Assembly: GCA_021821585.1 (NCBI GenBank)
Contig: JAKACF010000191.1
Location: 1 to 5,822, forward strand
Reading direction: 5' to 3'
Length of the DNA stretch: 5,822 nt
Source of the DNA: Actinomycetes bacterium
GTDB lineage: Bacteria; Actinomycetota; Acidimicrobiia; Acidimicrobiales; Bog-793
The position numbers and the translations under genes are program-made. Position 1 is the first letter of the stretch, and every line of letters begins with the position of its first letter. Of this stretch, positions 1 through 5,574 are shown in pieces. The notes beneath the pieces are model-generated. The model did not search any database. It worked only from the letters and a program-made list of their open reading frames with translations, and was not told where the DNA came from.

Positions 1-559
1 GGACGAGAAGACGGGGGTCTGCCTGATGGAGGTGGAGGCGGGGCTCGACACCGGCGGCGTGTACGCCCTCAGGGAGATCCCGATCGGCGAGGACGAGCGC
101 GCCGAGGAGCTCACCGAGCGGCTCGGCTCGCTCGGTGCCTCCCTTCTGGTCGACCGGCTGGCAAAGGGGGTGGGCGGGCTCGGCGACCCGGTGCCCCAGA
201 GCGAGCTCGGCGGCGAGGTGACCTACGCACCGAAGCTCACCTCCGAGGACCTCCGGCTCGACTTCTCCCGCCCGGCCGCCCTGCTGGCCCGGGTGGTACG
301 GGTCGGGCGGGCCTGGACCACCTTCTCGGGGGCCCGCCTGCTCGTCCACGAGGCCCGGGCCGAACCGGGAGGGGTCGCCGGCGAGCCGGGGAGCTTCGTC
401 GAGGACGGCGGGGCGCTCAAGGTGGCGACGGGGGAGGGCCTCCTGCTCCTCGGCGAGGTGCAGCAGGAGGGCCGCCGCCGGCAGCGCTTCGAGGAGTGGG
501 CACGAGGCGCCCGCCTCCGGGCCGGTGAGCGGCTCGGCGGCAGGGCTACGGTGGGGTGA
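1..559 (+). CDS. fmt: Methionyl-tRNA formyltransferase, C-terminal part (5' truncated by window)
   Basis: Fmt transfers a formyl group from 10-formyltetrahydrofolate to the initiator Met-tRNA in the cytoplasm. The frame is open from base 2 to the TGA at 557-559, giving 185 residues. Full-length Fmt is about 310 residues, so roughly the first 125 lie outside the window. The visible part begins near the end of the catalytic formyltransferase domain: TGVCLMEVEAGLDTG matches the family's TGV-M-GLDTG motif, and its Asp (residue 16 of the fragment) aligns with the catalytic Asp of the fold. TYAPKLTSEDLRLDFSRP marks the linker into the C-terminal tRNA-binding beta-barrel, which runs to the end. The usual NPWPGA-TTF segment is reduced to GRAWTTF, which I recall as lineage-typical. 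The stop overlaps the rpe ATG by one base (TGATG). An internal ATG at 26 is not the start, because conserved sequence continues upstream of it. Confidence 0.93.
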   Translation, partial: DEKTGVCLMEVEAGLDTGGVYALREIPIGEDERAEELTERLGSLGASLLVDRLAKGVGGLGDPVPQSELGGEVTYAPKLTSEDLRLDFSRPAALLARVVRVGRAWTTFSGARLLVHEARAEPGGVAGEPGSFVEDGGALKVATGEGLLLLGEVQQEGRRRQRFEEWARGARLRAGERLGGRATVG

Positions 560-1290
560 TGGCCACCGCCGAGCACGACCGGGTCGAGCTGCCCTTCCTG
601 CGACCCGGCGAGGTGCGGGTGGCCCCCTCGATCCTGGCGGCCGACTTCGGCCGGCTCGCCGAGGAGGTGGCGGCGGTCGCGCAGGCGACGGACTGGCTGC
701 ACGTCGACGTCATGGACGGCCACTTCGTGCCGAACATCTCACTCGGCGTGCCGGTGGTCGCCTCGCTGCGGCGGCACACGGGGCTGTGGCTCGACTGCCA
801 CCTCATGATCTCGGACCCCGCCAGGTACCTCGAGGCCTTCGCCGAGGCGGGGGCGGACGGCTGCTCGGTCCACCTCGAGGTGGGGGGCACCCCGGAGCTG
901 TGCGCCCTCATGCGCCGGCTCGGCCTCGGCGTCGGCCTCGTGGTCAACCCCGAGACGCCGATGGAGCGGGCCTGGCCCTTCCTCGAGCTCGTCGACTACC
1001 TCGTGGTCATGTCCGTCCACCCCGGCTTCGGGGGCCAGTCGTTCATCTGGGACGCCGTCGCCAAGGTGCAAGAGGCCCGCGAGCGCGTCGACCGTCTCGG
1101 CCTTGCGGTCACCATCCAGGTCGACGGCGGCATCGACGAGGGTCCGGCGGCGGCGGTCGCCCGCGCCGGTGCCCGCTGTCTCGTCGCCGGCTCGTCGGTG
1201 TTCGGCCGGCCGGACCACCTCGCCGCTGCCCGTCTCATCGAGCGGGCGGCCACCGGCGCCCTCGGGATGGCGGGGCCCGCCCATGGCTGA
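559..1290 (+). CDS. rpe: Ribulose-phosphate 3-epimerase
   Basis: Rpe interconverts D-ribulose 5-phosphate and D-xylulose 5-phosphate in the pentose phosphate pathway. The protein is 243 residues, slightly longer than the usual 220-230 because of about 18 extra N-terminal residues, and forms a single TIM barrel. Visible motifs are APSILAADF (22-30), LHVDVMDGHFVPNI (47-60), DCHLMI (79-84), SVHPGFGGQSF (152-162), VDGGI (188-192) and AGSSVF (210-215). Metal-binding and catalytic residues known from human RPE are all present as His48, Asp50, His81 and Asp189. I chose the ATG at 559, which overlaps the fmt stop by one base. An adjacent in-frame GTG at 556 would add one residue. No strong Shine-Dalgarno is seen, so coupling to fmt translation is likely. 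Ribulose 5-phosphate is also the substrate of the RibB domain encoded downstream, which fits the gene's place ahead of the rib genes. Confidence 0.96.
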   Translation: MATAEHDRVELPFLRPGEVRVAPSILAADFGRLAEEVAAVAQATDWLHVDVMDGHFVPNISLGVPVVASLRRHTGLWLDCHLMISDPARYLEAFAEAGADGCSVHLEVGGTPELCALMRRLGLGVGLVVNPETPMERAWPFLELVDYLVVMSVHPGFGGQSFIWDAVAKVQEARERVDRLGLAVTIQVDGGIDEGPAAAVARAGARCLVAGSSVFGRPDHLAAARLIERAATGALGMAGPAHG

Positions 1291-1753
1291 CCTGCGGGCC
1301 AAGGTGCTCACCGTCTCCGACGGGGTGTCGGGCGGCACCCGGGAGGACGTGAGCGGGGCTGCCCTGGTCGACCTTCTCGAGTCGAACGGCTACCGCGTCG
1401 AGGAGCGCCGGGTCGTCCCCGACGGTGCCCGGGAGGTGGCGGCCGCCCTCGAGGTGATGGCGTTCGGCTACTGCGGGCTCATCGTGACGACCGGAGGCAC
1501 GGGCTTCGGGCCACGCGACGAGACGCCGGAGGGCACGAGGATGGTGCTCGAGCGGGACGCGCCCGGCCTGGCGGAGGCGATGCGGCTCGTCAGCCCGCTC
1601 GGTCGGCTCTCCCGGGCCATCGCCGGGACCAAGGGCGAGGCCCTCATCTGCAACGTACCGGGGTCCTCGAAGGGAGCCGTCGAGTGCCTCGGGGCCGTGC
1701 TCGAGGTCCTGCCGCACGCCCTCGAGCTGCTCGGCGGAGGGCGGCCCCACTGA
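1283..1753 (+). CDS. mog: MogA/MoaB family molybdenum cofactor biosynthesis protein
   Basis: Proteins of this family adenylylate molybdopterin to prepare it for molybdenum insertion. This one is 156 residues, a normal length for a stand-alone member with a single MoCF-binding domain. It reads KVLTVSDG at 7-14, TTGGTGFGPRDETPEGT at 69-85, then a PGLAEAMR segment, SRAIAGTKG and a LICNVPGSSKGA segment, all hallmarks of the fold. Asp47 (in VVPDG) and Asp79 (in PRDETPE) match the two catalytic aspartates of E. coli Mog. I cannot separate MogA from MoaB with confidence, so the symbol is provisional. The ATG at 1283 overlaps the end of rpe by 8 bases and gives the expected N-terminus; a longer in-frame GTG/ATG reading from 1103 is only a shadow of rpe. 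Its position between rpe and ribD is unusual for a riboflavin cluster. No other molybdenum cofactor gene is in the window. Confidence 0.92.
   Translation: MADLRAKVLTVSDGVSGGTREDVSGAALVDLLESNGYRVEERRVVPDGAREVAAALEVMAFGYCGLIVTTGGTGFGPRDETPEGTRMVLERDAPGLAEAMRLVSPLGRLSRAIAGTKGEALICNVPGSSKGAVECLGAVLEVLPHALELLGGGRPH
1736..1740 (+). promoter_or_regulatory. Shine-Dalgarno GGAGG that may set the ribD start
   Basis: GGAGG lies inside the last codons of the mog-like gene, nine bases before a CTG at 1750 whose last two bases are the first two of the mog TGA stop (CTGA). The spacing suits initiation at that CTG and supports translational coupling. Two rival sites exist: AGGGAG at 1671-1676, seven bases before a GTG at 1684, and GAGGG at 1788-1792, eleven bases before the ATG at 1804. 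The assignment is inference. Confidence 0.45.
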
Positions 1754-2835
1754 GCGAGGCACCGCCGCCCTCGAGCAGCGCGGAGGCGAGGGACGAGCGC
1801 TTCATGGCCGAGGCGCTCGAGGCGTCGAGAGCGGCCCGCCGCACGAGCGCGCCGAACCCGTGGGTCGGCTGCGTGATCGTCGCGCCGGACGGGGCGGTGG
1901 TCGGCCGGGGGGCCACCGAGCCGCCGGGCGGTCGCCACGCGGAGGCGGTCGCCCTCGCCGAGGCCGGCGAGCGGGCGCGGGGGGCGACGGCCTACGTCAC
2001 CCTCGAGCCGTGCTCTCACGAGGGCCGGACGCCACCGTGCGCGGAGGCCCTTCGTGCTGCAGGCGTGGAGCGCGTCGTCGCCGCCCTCCTCGACCCCGAC
2101 CCGCTCGTCGCCGGGGCCGGCCTCGCCGGGCTCGGGCGGGCGGGAGTCGAGACGAGCCTCGGGGTGGGAAGGGAGCCGGCCGAGGCCCTGCTCGAGCCGT
2201 ACCTCGTCCACCGTCGCTCCGGCAGGCCGTACGTCGTGCTGAAGCTCGCCGCCACCCTGGACGGCAGGATCGCCGCCCCCGACGGCTCGAGCAGGTGGGT
2301 GACCGGCGAAGAGGCCCGCCGGGACGTCCACGAGCTCCGGGCGGACTCCGACGCGGTGCTCGTCGGGGCCGGGACCGTGCTGGCCGACGACCCGGAGCTC
2401 ACCGTGCGCCTTCCGACGGCCGCCGGGCGCCAGCCGCTCCGGGTCGTCCTCGGCCGGGCCGGCCCGCAGGCCCGGGTCCAGCCGGCGCTCGAGCTCTCCG
2501 GGGACCTGAGGGGCGTGCTCGACCTCCTCGGGCGCCGAGGCGTCCTCCAGCTGCTCGTCGAGGGCGGCTCGAAGGTGGCGGCCGACTTCCACCGTCTCGG
2601 TCTGGTCGACCGCTACGTCGTCTACCTCGCCCCGGCGCTGCTCGGGGGCGACGACGGGGTCCCGCTGTTCGCCGGTCCCGGAGCGCCGACGATGGAGGCC
2701 GCCTTCAGGGGACGGCTGCTCGGTGTGCGCCGCCTCGGCGACGACCTGAGGATCGACCTCGTCCCGCGGGACGCCACGACCCCCGCGGGCCCGCCGGGCT
2801 CCGCCCTCGGTGTCCGGCCCGGCGGACCGCAGTAG
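1750..2835 (+). CDS. ribD: Bifunctional diaminohydroxyphosphoribosylaminopyrimidine deaminase / 5-amino-6-(5-phosphoribosylamino)uracil reductase
   Basis: RibD performs the second and third steps of the GTP branch of riboflavin synthesis: zinc-dependent deamination of the pyrimidine, then NADPH reduction of the ribosyl side chain. Numbering from a CTG start gives 361 residues. The deaminase domain (about 15-155) has PNPWVGCVIV, the HAE motif (His63, Glu65) and the PC-SHEGRT-PPC motif with zinc ligands Cys88 and Cys97, spaced exactly as in E. coli RibD. The reductase domain (about 160-345) has LKLAATLDGRIA, GTVLADDP (208-215) and LVEGG (269-273). The start is uncertain. ATG 1804 would remove DERF, which aligns with the start of E. 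coli RibD (DEYYM). GTG 1684 would add an Arg/Pro-rich stretch that is only a shadow of mog. CTG 1750 fits the GGAGG spacing. The last 20 or so residues are Pro/Gly-rich and probably disordered. No riboflavin synthase gene follows. Confidence 0.93.
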   Translation: MSEAPPPSSSAEARDERFMAEALEASRAARRTSAPNPWVGCVIVAPDGAVVGRGATEPPGGRHAEAVALAEAGERARGATAYVTLEPCSHEGRTPPCAEALRAAGVERVVAALLDPDPLVAGAGLAGLGRAGVETSLGVGREPAEALLEPYLVHRRSGRPYVVLKLAATLDGRIAAPDGSSRWVTGEEARRDVHELRADSDAVLVGAGTVLADDPELTVRLPTAAGRQPLRVVLGRAGPQARVQPALELSGDLRGVLDLLGRRGVLQLLVEGGSKVAADFHRLGLVDRYVVYLAPALLGGDDGVPLFAGPGAPTMEAAFRGRLLGVRRLGDDLRIDLVPRDATTPAGPPGSALGVRPGGPQ

Positions 2836-2844
2836 GCTCGCCTG

Positions 2845-2852
2845 AAAGGAGG
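2845..2852 (+). promoter_or_regulatory. Strong Shine-Dalgarno (AAAGGAGG) of ribBA
   Basis: AAAGGAGG is the best ribosome binding site in the window and lies ten bases before the GTG at 2863, fixing the ribBA start. It sits in the 27-base gap after the ribD TAG, so ribBA appears to be translated independently, unlike the overlapping genes around it. The gap is far too short for an FMN riboswitch. Confidence 0.85.
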
Positions 2853-2862
2853 CGCTGGTCAC

Positions 2863-4116
2863 GTGGCGTTGTCGACAGTCGAAGAGGCGATCGAGGCCAT
2901 CGGTCGAGGCGAGATGGTCGTCGTGGTCGACGACGAGGACCGGGAGAACGAGGGCGACCTCGTCATGGCGGCGCAATTCGCGACGCCCGAGGCGATCGCC
3001 TTCTTCCTCGCCCACACCTCGGGCGTGATCTGCGTGCCGCTCATGCCCGAGCGCATCGACGAGCTCGAGCTTCCCCTCATGGTCGTCGAGAACACCGAGT
3101 CGCAGCGGACGGCCTTCACCGTGACGGTCGACTACCGGCCCGCCACCACGACGGGCATCTCGGCCGGCGACCGGTCCGCGACGATCCGGGCCCTCATCGA
3201 CGCGGGGACCAAGCCAGCCGACCTCGCCCGCCCCGGCCACATCTTCCCGCTCCGCTACCGCACCGGCGGCGTGCTGAAGCGTGCCGGCCACACCGAGGCC
3301 ACCGTCGACCTCGCCCGCATGGCCGGCTGCTACCCCGCCGGTGTGCTGTGCGAGATCGTCACCGAGGACAAGCGGGCCATGGCACGGCTGCCCGAGCTCG
3401 AGCGGTTCGCCGCCGACCACGGCCTCGCCATCATCACGATCGCCGATCTCGTCCGGTACCGGCGCCGCAACGAGAAGCTCGTGGAGCGGATCTCCTCGGC
3501 CCGCATCCCGACGAAGTTCGGCGACTTCACCGGGCACGCCTACCAGTCCCTCCTCGACGGCGAGCACCACTTCGCCCTCGTGAGGGGAGACGTCGCCGGG
3601 GCGCAGGGCGTCCTCGTCCGCGTGCACTCCGAGTGCCTCACCGGCGACGTCTTCGGCTCGCTGCGCTGCGACTGCGGCCTCCAGCTCGAGGCCGCCATGG
3701 AGCAGATCGCCGCCGAGGGCGCCGGGGTCATCGTCTACCTGCGGGGACACGAGGGCCGGGGGATCGGCCTCGCCCACAAGCTGGCGGCCTACAGCCTGCA
3801 GGAGAAGGGCCGCGACACCGTCGACGCCAACATCGAGCTCGGGCTGCCCGTCGACAGCAGGGAGTACGGCATCGGCGCGCAGATCCTCGTCGATCTCGGG
3901 ATCACGACGATGCGGCTGCTCACCAACAACCCCGCCAAGCGCGGTGGCCTCGCCGGCTTCGGCCTCGAGATCGTCGAGCGGGTGCCGCTGCAGACCGTCG
4001 AGAACCCCGAGAACCTCGCCTATCTGCGCACCAAGAGGGAGAGGATGGGCCACCTGCTCGACGGCCTCGAGGAGGAGGAGGCGGTCACCGGTCCGAGCGG
4101 CGGGGCCGGGGCCTGA
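2863..4116 (+). CDS. ribBA: Bifunctional 3,4-dihydroxy-2-butanone-4-phosphate synthase / GTP cyclohydrolase II
   Basis: This fused enzyme starts both branches of riboflavin synthesis. The RibB half makes dihydroxybutanone phosphate and formate from ribulose 5-phosphate. The RibA half opens GTP to the diaminopyrimidine with loss of formate and pyrophosphate. The protein is 417 residues, normal for RibBA. The N-terminal half (1 to about 205) has VDDEDRENEGDL (22-33), TTGISAGDR (96-104), HIFPLR (126-131), GHTEA (142-146) and CE (163-164). The C-terminal half (about 210-400) has the zinc ligands Cys258, Cys269 and Cys271 in ECLTGDVFGSLRCDCG, then RGHEGRGIGL (294-303) and DSREYGIGAQ (331-340) with Asp331 and Arg333 at the catalytic positions, and LLTNNPAK. 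Both active sites look complete, so neither half appears degenerate. The GTG start is fixed by the strong Shine-Dalgarno. The stop overlaps the ribH ATG by one base. The short C-terminal tail is Glu- and Gly-rich. Confidence 0.97.
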   Translation: MALSTVEEAIEAIGRGEMVVVVDDEDRENEGDLVMAAQFATPEAIAFFLAHTSGVICVPLMPERIDELELPLMVVENTESQRTAFTVTVDYRPATTTGISAGDRSATIRALIDAGTKPADLARPGHIFPLRYRTGGVLKRAGHTEATVDLARMAGCYPAGVLCEIVTEDKRAMARLPELERFAADHGLAIITIADLVRYRRRNEKLVERISSARIPTKFGDFTGHAYQSLLDGEHHFALVRGDVAGAQGVLVRVHSECLTGDVFGSLRCDCGLQLEAAMEQIAAEGAGVIVYLRGHEGRGIGLAHKLAAYSLQEKGRDTVDANIELGLPVDSREYGIGAQILVDLGITTMRLLTNNPAKRGGLAGFGLEIVERVPLQTVENPENLAYLRTKRERMGHLLDGLEEEEAVTGPSGGAGA

Positions 4117-4646
4117 TGGTCGAGGCCACCCACCGCCTCGCCGAGGAGCCCCATCGCCCGAGACGCCCCGGCGAGCTCGTCGGGTCCCACGACGGGTCCT
4201 CGGTGCGCGTCGCCGTCGTCTGCTCGCGCTTCAACGAGGAGATCACGCTCCGGCTCCTCGACGGCGCCTACGAGGCCCTCTACCGCCTCGAGGTGACGGG
4301 GGACCGCCGCCTCGTGGCCTGGGTGCCGGGCGCCTTCGAGCTGCCCGTGGCGGCCCGGTTGCTGGCCGGCAGCGGCCGGTTCGACGCCGTGGTCTGCCTC
4401 GGGGCCGTGGTGAGGGGCGAGACCTCCCACTACGACTTCGTCGCCGGCGAGTGCGCCCGCGGCCTGCAGCAGGTCCAGGTCGACACCGGCGTGCCCGTCG
4501 CCTTCGGCGTGCTCACGACCGAGAACCTCGCCCAGGCGCTCGACCGCTCCGGCGGCAGCCTCGGCAACAAGGGCGAGGAGGCCGTCGTCACCGCCGTCGA
4601 GACCGCCAACGTCCTCGCCGCCCTCCGCCGCCAGGCGGCGCGCTGA
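4116..4646 (+). CDS. ribH: 6,7-dimethyl-8-ribityllumazine synthase
   Basis: RibH condenses 5-amino-6-ribitylaminouracil with dihydroxybutanone phosphate to give the lumazine precursor of riboflavin. Family members assemble as pentamers or 60-mer capsids. The protein is 176 residues from the ATG at 4116, longer than the usual 150-160. Motifs are VAVVCSRFNE (32-41), WVPGAFELP (69-77), GAVVRGETSHYDFV (96-109) with the catalytic His105, FGVLTTEN (130-137) and DRSGGSLGNKG (143-153) with the phosphate-binding Arg144. The first 25 or so residues are charged, Pro/Arg-rich and lack family conservation. An in-frame GTG at 4203 would remove them and start at VRVAVV, but the TGATG overlap with ribBA favours the longer form. 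No good Shine-Dalgarno is seen, so coupling is expected. With riboflavin synthase absent here, RibH is the last riboflavin enzyme encoded in the window. Confidence 0.95.
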   Translation: MVEATHRLAEEPHRPRRPGELVGSHDGSSVRVAVVCSRFNEEITLRLLDGAYEALYRLEVTGDRRLVAWVPGAFELPVAARLLAGSGRFDAVVCLGAVVRGETSHYDFVAGECARGLQQVQVDTGVPVAFGVLTTENLAQALDRSGGSLGNKGEEAVVTAVETANVLAALRRQAAR

Positions 4647-4696
4647 GCCCTGGCGCCGTCTGGCGCGCCCCGCCGGGGAGAGGGCAACCTAGGCGG
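4647..4696 (+). other. 50-base gap between ribH and hisG: GC-rich leader with weak ribosome binding site
   Basis: This is the longest gene-free stretch. It holds a short direct repeat CTGGCGC (4650-4656 and 4660-4666), the palindrome GGCGCGCC (4662-4669) and a possible 4-bp hairpin (CCCC 4668-4671 with GGGG 4675-4678). No T-run follows, so a factor-independent terminator is not supported. AGAGGG at 4679-4684 lies 12 bases before the hisG ATG and is the likely Shine-Dalgarno. No promoter boxes are recognisable. Confidence 0.5.
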
Positions 4697-5572
4697 ATGC
4701 TGAGGCTCGTTCTCCCGAAGGGCTCGCTCGAGCGCGCCACGCTCGAGCTGTTCGCGGCCGCCGACCTCACCGTCCATCGCTCCTCGGAGGTCGACTACTC
4801 GGCCCGCATCGACGATCCCCGGGTGAGCGAGGTGCGCATCCTGCGGCCCCAGGAGATCCCGACCTACCTCGAGGAGGGCCTGTTCGACCTCGGCATCACC
4901 GGGCGGGACTGGGTCGAGGAGACCGGCGCCGACGTCGTCTCGCTCGGCGAGCTCGGCTACTCGAAGGCGAGCGACCAGCCGATCCGGATCGTGCTGGCGG
5001 TGGCCGATCACTCCCCGGTGGAGAAGGTGGAGGACCTCCCGGCCTCCTGCCGGGTGGCGACCGAGTACCCGAACCTGACGAGACGCTTCCTCGCCGGCAG
5101 GGGCATCGAGGCCGACGTCCGCTACTCGCACGGGGCCACCGAGGCCAAGGTGCCCGACATCGCCGATGCCGTCGTCGAGCTGACCGAGACCGGCAGGGCG
5201 CTCAGAGCCGCCGGGCTGCGCATCGTCGAGACGCTCTTTGTCTCCCACACCGAGCTCGTCGCCAGCCGGCAGTCCGCCGACGACCCCGACAAGGCGCGGG
5301 CCATGCGCCAGCTCATGGTGCTGCTCGAGGGTGCGCTCGAGGCGAGGGGGAAGGTCCTCGTCAAGCTGAACGTCTCCTCCGCCGACCTCGACCAGGTGAT
5401 CGGGGTCCTGCCCTCGATGAAGGCGCCGACGGTCTCCAAGCTCTTCGGCGAGGAGGCCTTCGCCGTCGAGACGGTCGTGTTGAAGAGGGAGATCAACGTC
5501 CTCATCCCCGCCCTGAAGGAACGAGGGGCGAGCGACATCCTCGAGCTCGACCTGTCGAAGATCGTGCACTGA
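4697..5572 (+). CDS. hisG: ATP phosphoribosyltransferase, long form
   Basis: HisG joins ATP and PRPP to make phosphoribosyl-ATP, the first and feedback-controlled step of histidine synthesis. The protein is 291 residues, the length of the long (HisZ-independent) form. The catalytic region (1 to about 210) begins LRLVLPKGSL and contains RPQEIPTYLEEGLFDLGITG (50-69). VPDIADAVVELTETGRALRA follows near residues 150-170 and corresponds to the PRPP-binding signature of the family. The last 75 or so residues (KVLVKLNVSSADLDQVIGVL through DILELDLSKIVH) form the C-terminal regulatory domain that binds histidine in long-form enzymes, so feedback inhibition is expected. The ATG at 4697 is the only start that gives the normal N-terminus. 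hisE, often found just before hisG in actinobacteria, is absent. The next gene starts two bases after the stop. Confidence 0.97.
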   Translation: MLRLVLPKGSLERATLELFAAADLTVHRSSEVDYSARIDDPRVSEVRILRPQEIPTYLEEGLFDLGITGRDWVEETGADVVSLGELGYSKASDQPIRIVLAVADHSPVEKVEDLPASCRVATEYPNLTRRFLAGRGIEADVRYSHGATEAKVPDIADAVVELTETGRALRAAGLRIVETLFVSHTELVASRQSADDPDKARAMRQLMVLLEGALEARGKVLVKLNVSSADLDQVIGVLPSMKAPTVSKLFGEEAFAVETVVLKREINVLIPALKERGASDILELDLSKIVH

Positions 5573-5574
5573 AG

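Noticed and set aside
2836..2862. Possible FMN riboswitch ahead of ribBA.
   Set aside because: The gap is 27 bases, far below the size of the RFN element, and no conserved RFN boxes are seen. A riboswitch could exist upstream of the window.
1468..4053. A very long open frame on the minus strand (861 codons) across mog, ribD and ribBA.
   Set aside because: It is antisense to three genes with clear family motifs. Its product is low-complexity and shows no recognisable domain; such frames are expected in very GC-rich DNA where stop codons are rare.
1860..4115. The in-frame upstream extension of ribH (about 750 codons) through ribD and ribBA.
   Set aside because: The extension is Arg/Pro/Gly-rich shadow sequence of the real genes. 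Recognisable protein begins only after the ATG at 4116.
4626..4640. Inverted repeat CGCCGCC-A-GGCGGCG at the end of ribH as a possible terminator.
   Set aside because: It lies inside the ribH coding sequence (codons for Arg-Arg-Gln-Ala-Ala), allows only about a 5-bp stem with a 5-base loop, and has no T-run after it.
4430..5569. A 379-codon minus-strand frame opposite ribH and hisG.
   Set aside because: It mirrors the codon pattern of hisG and has no identifiable domain.
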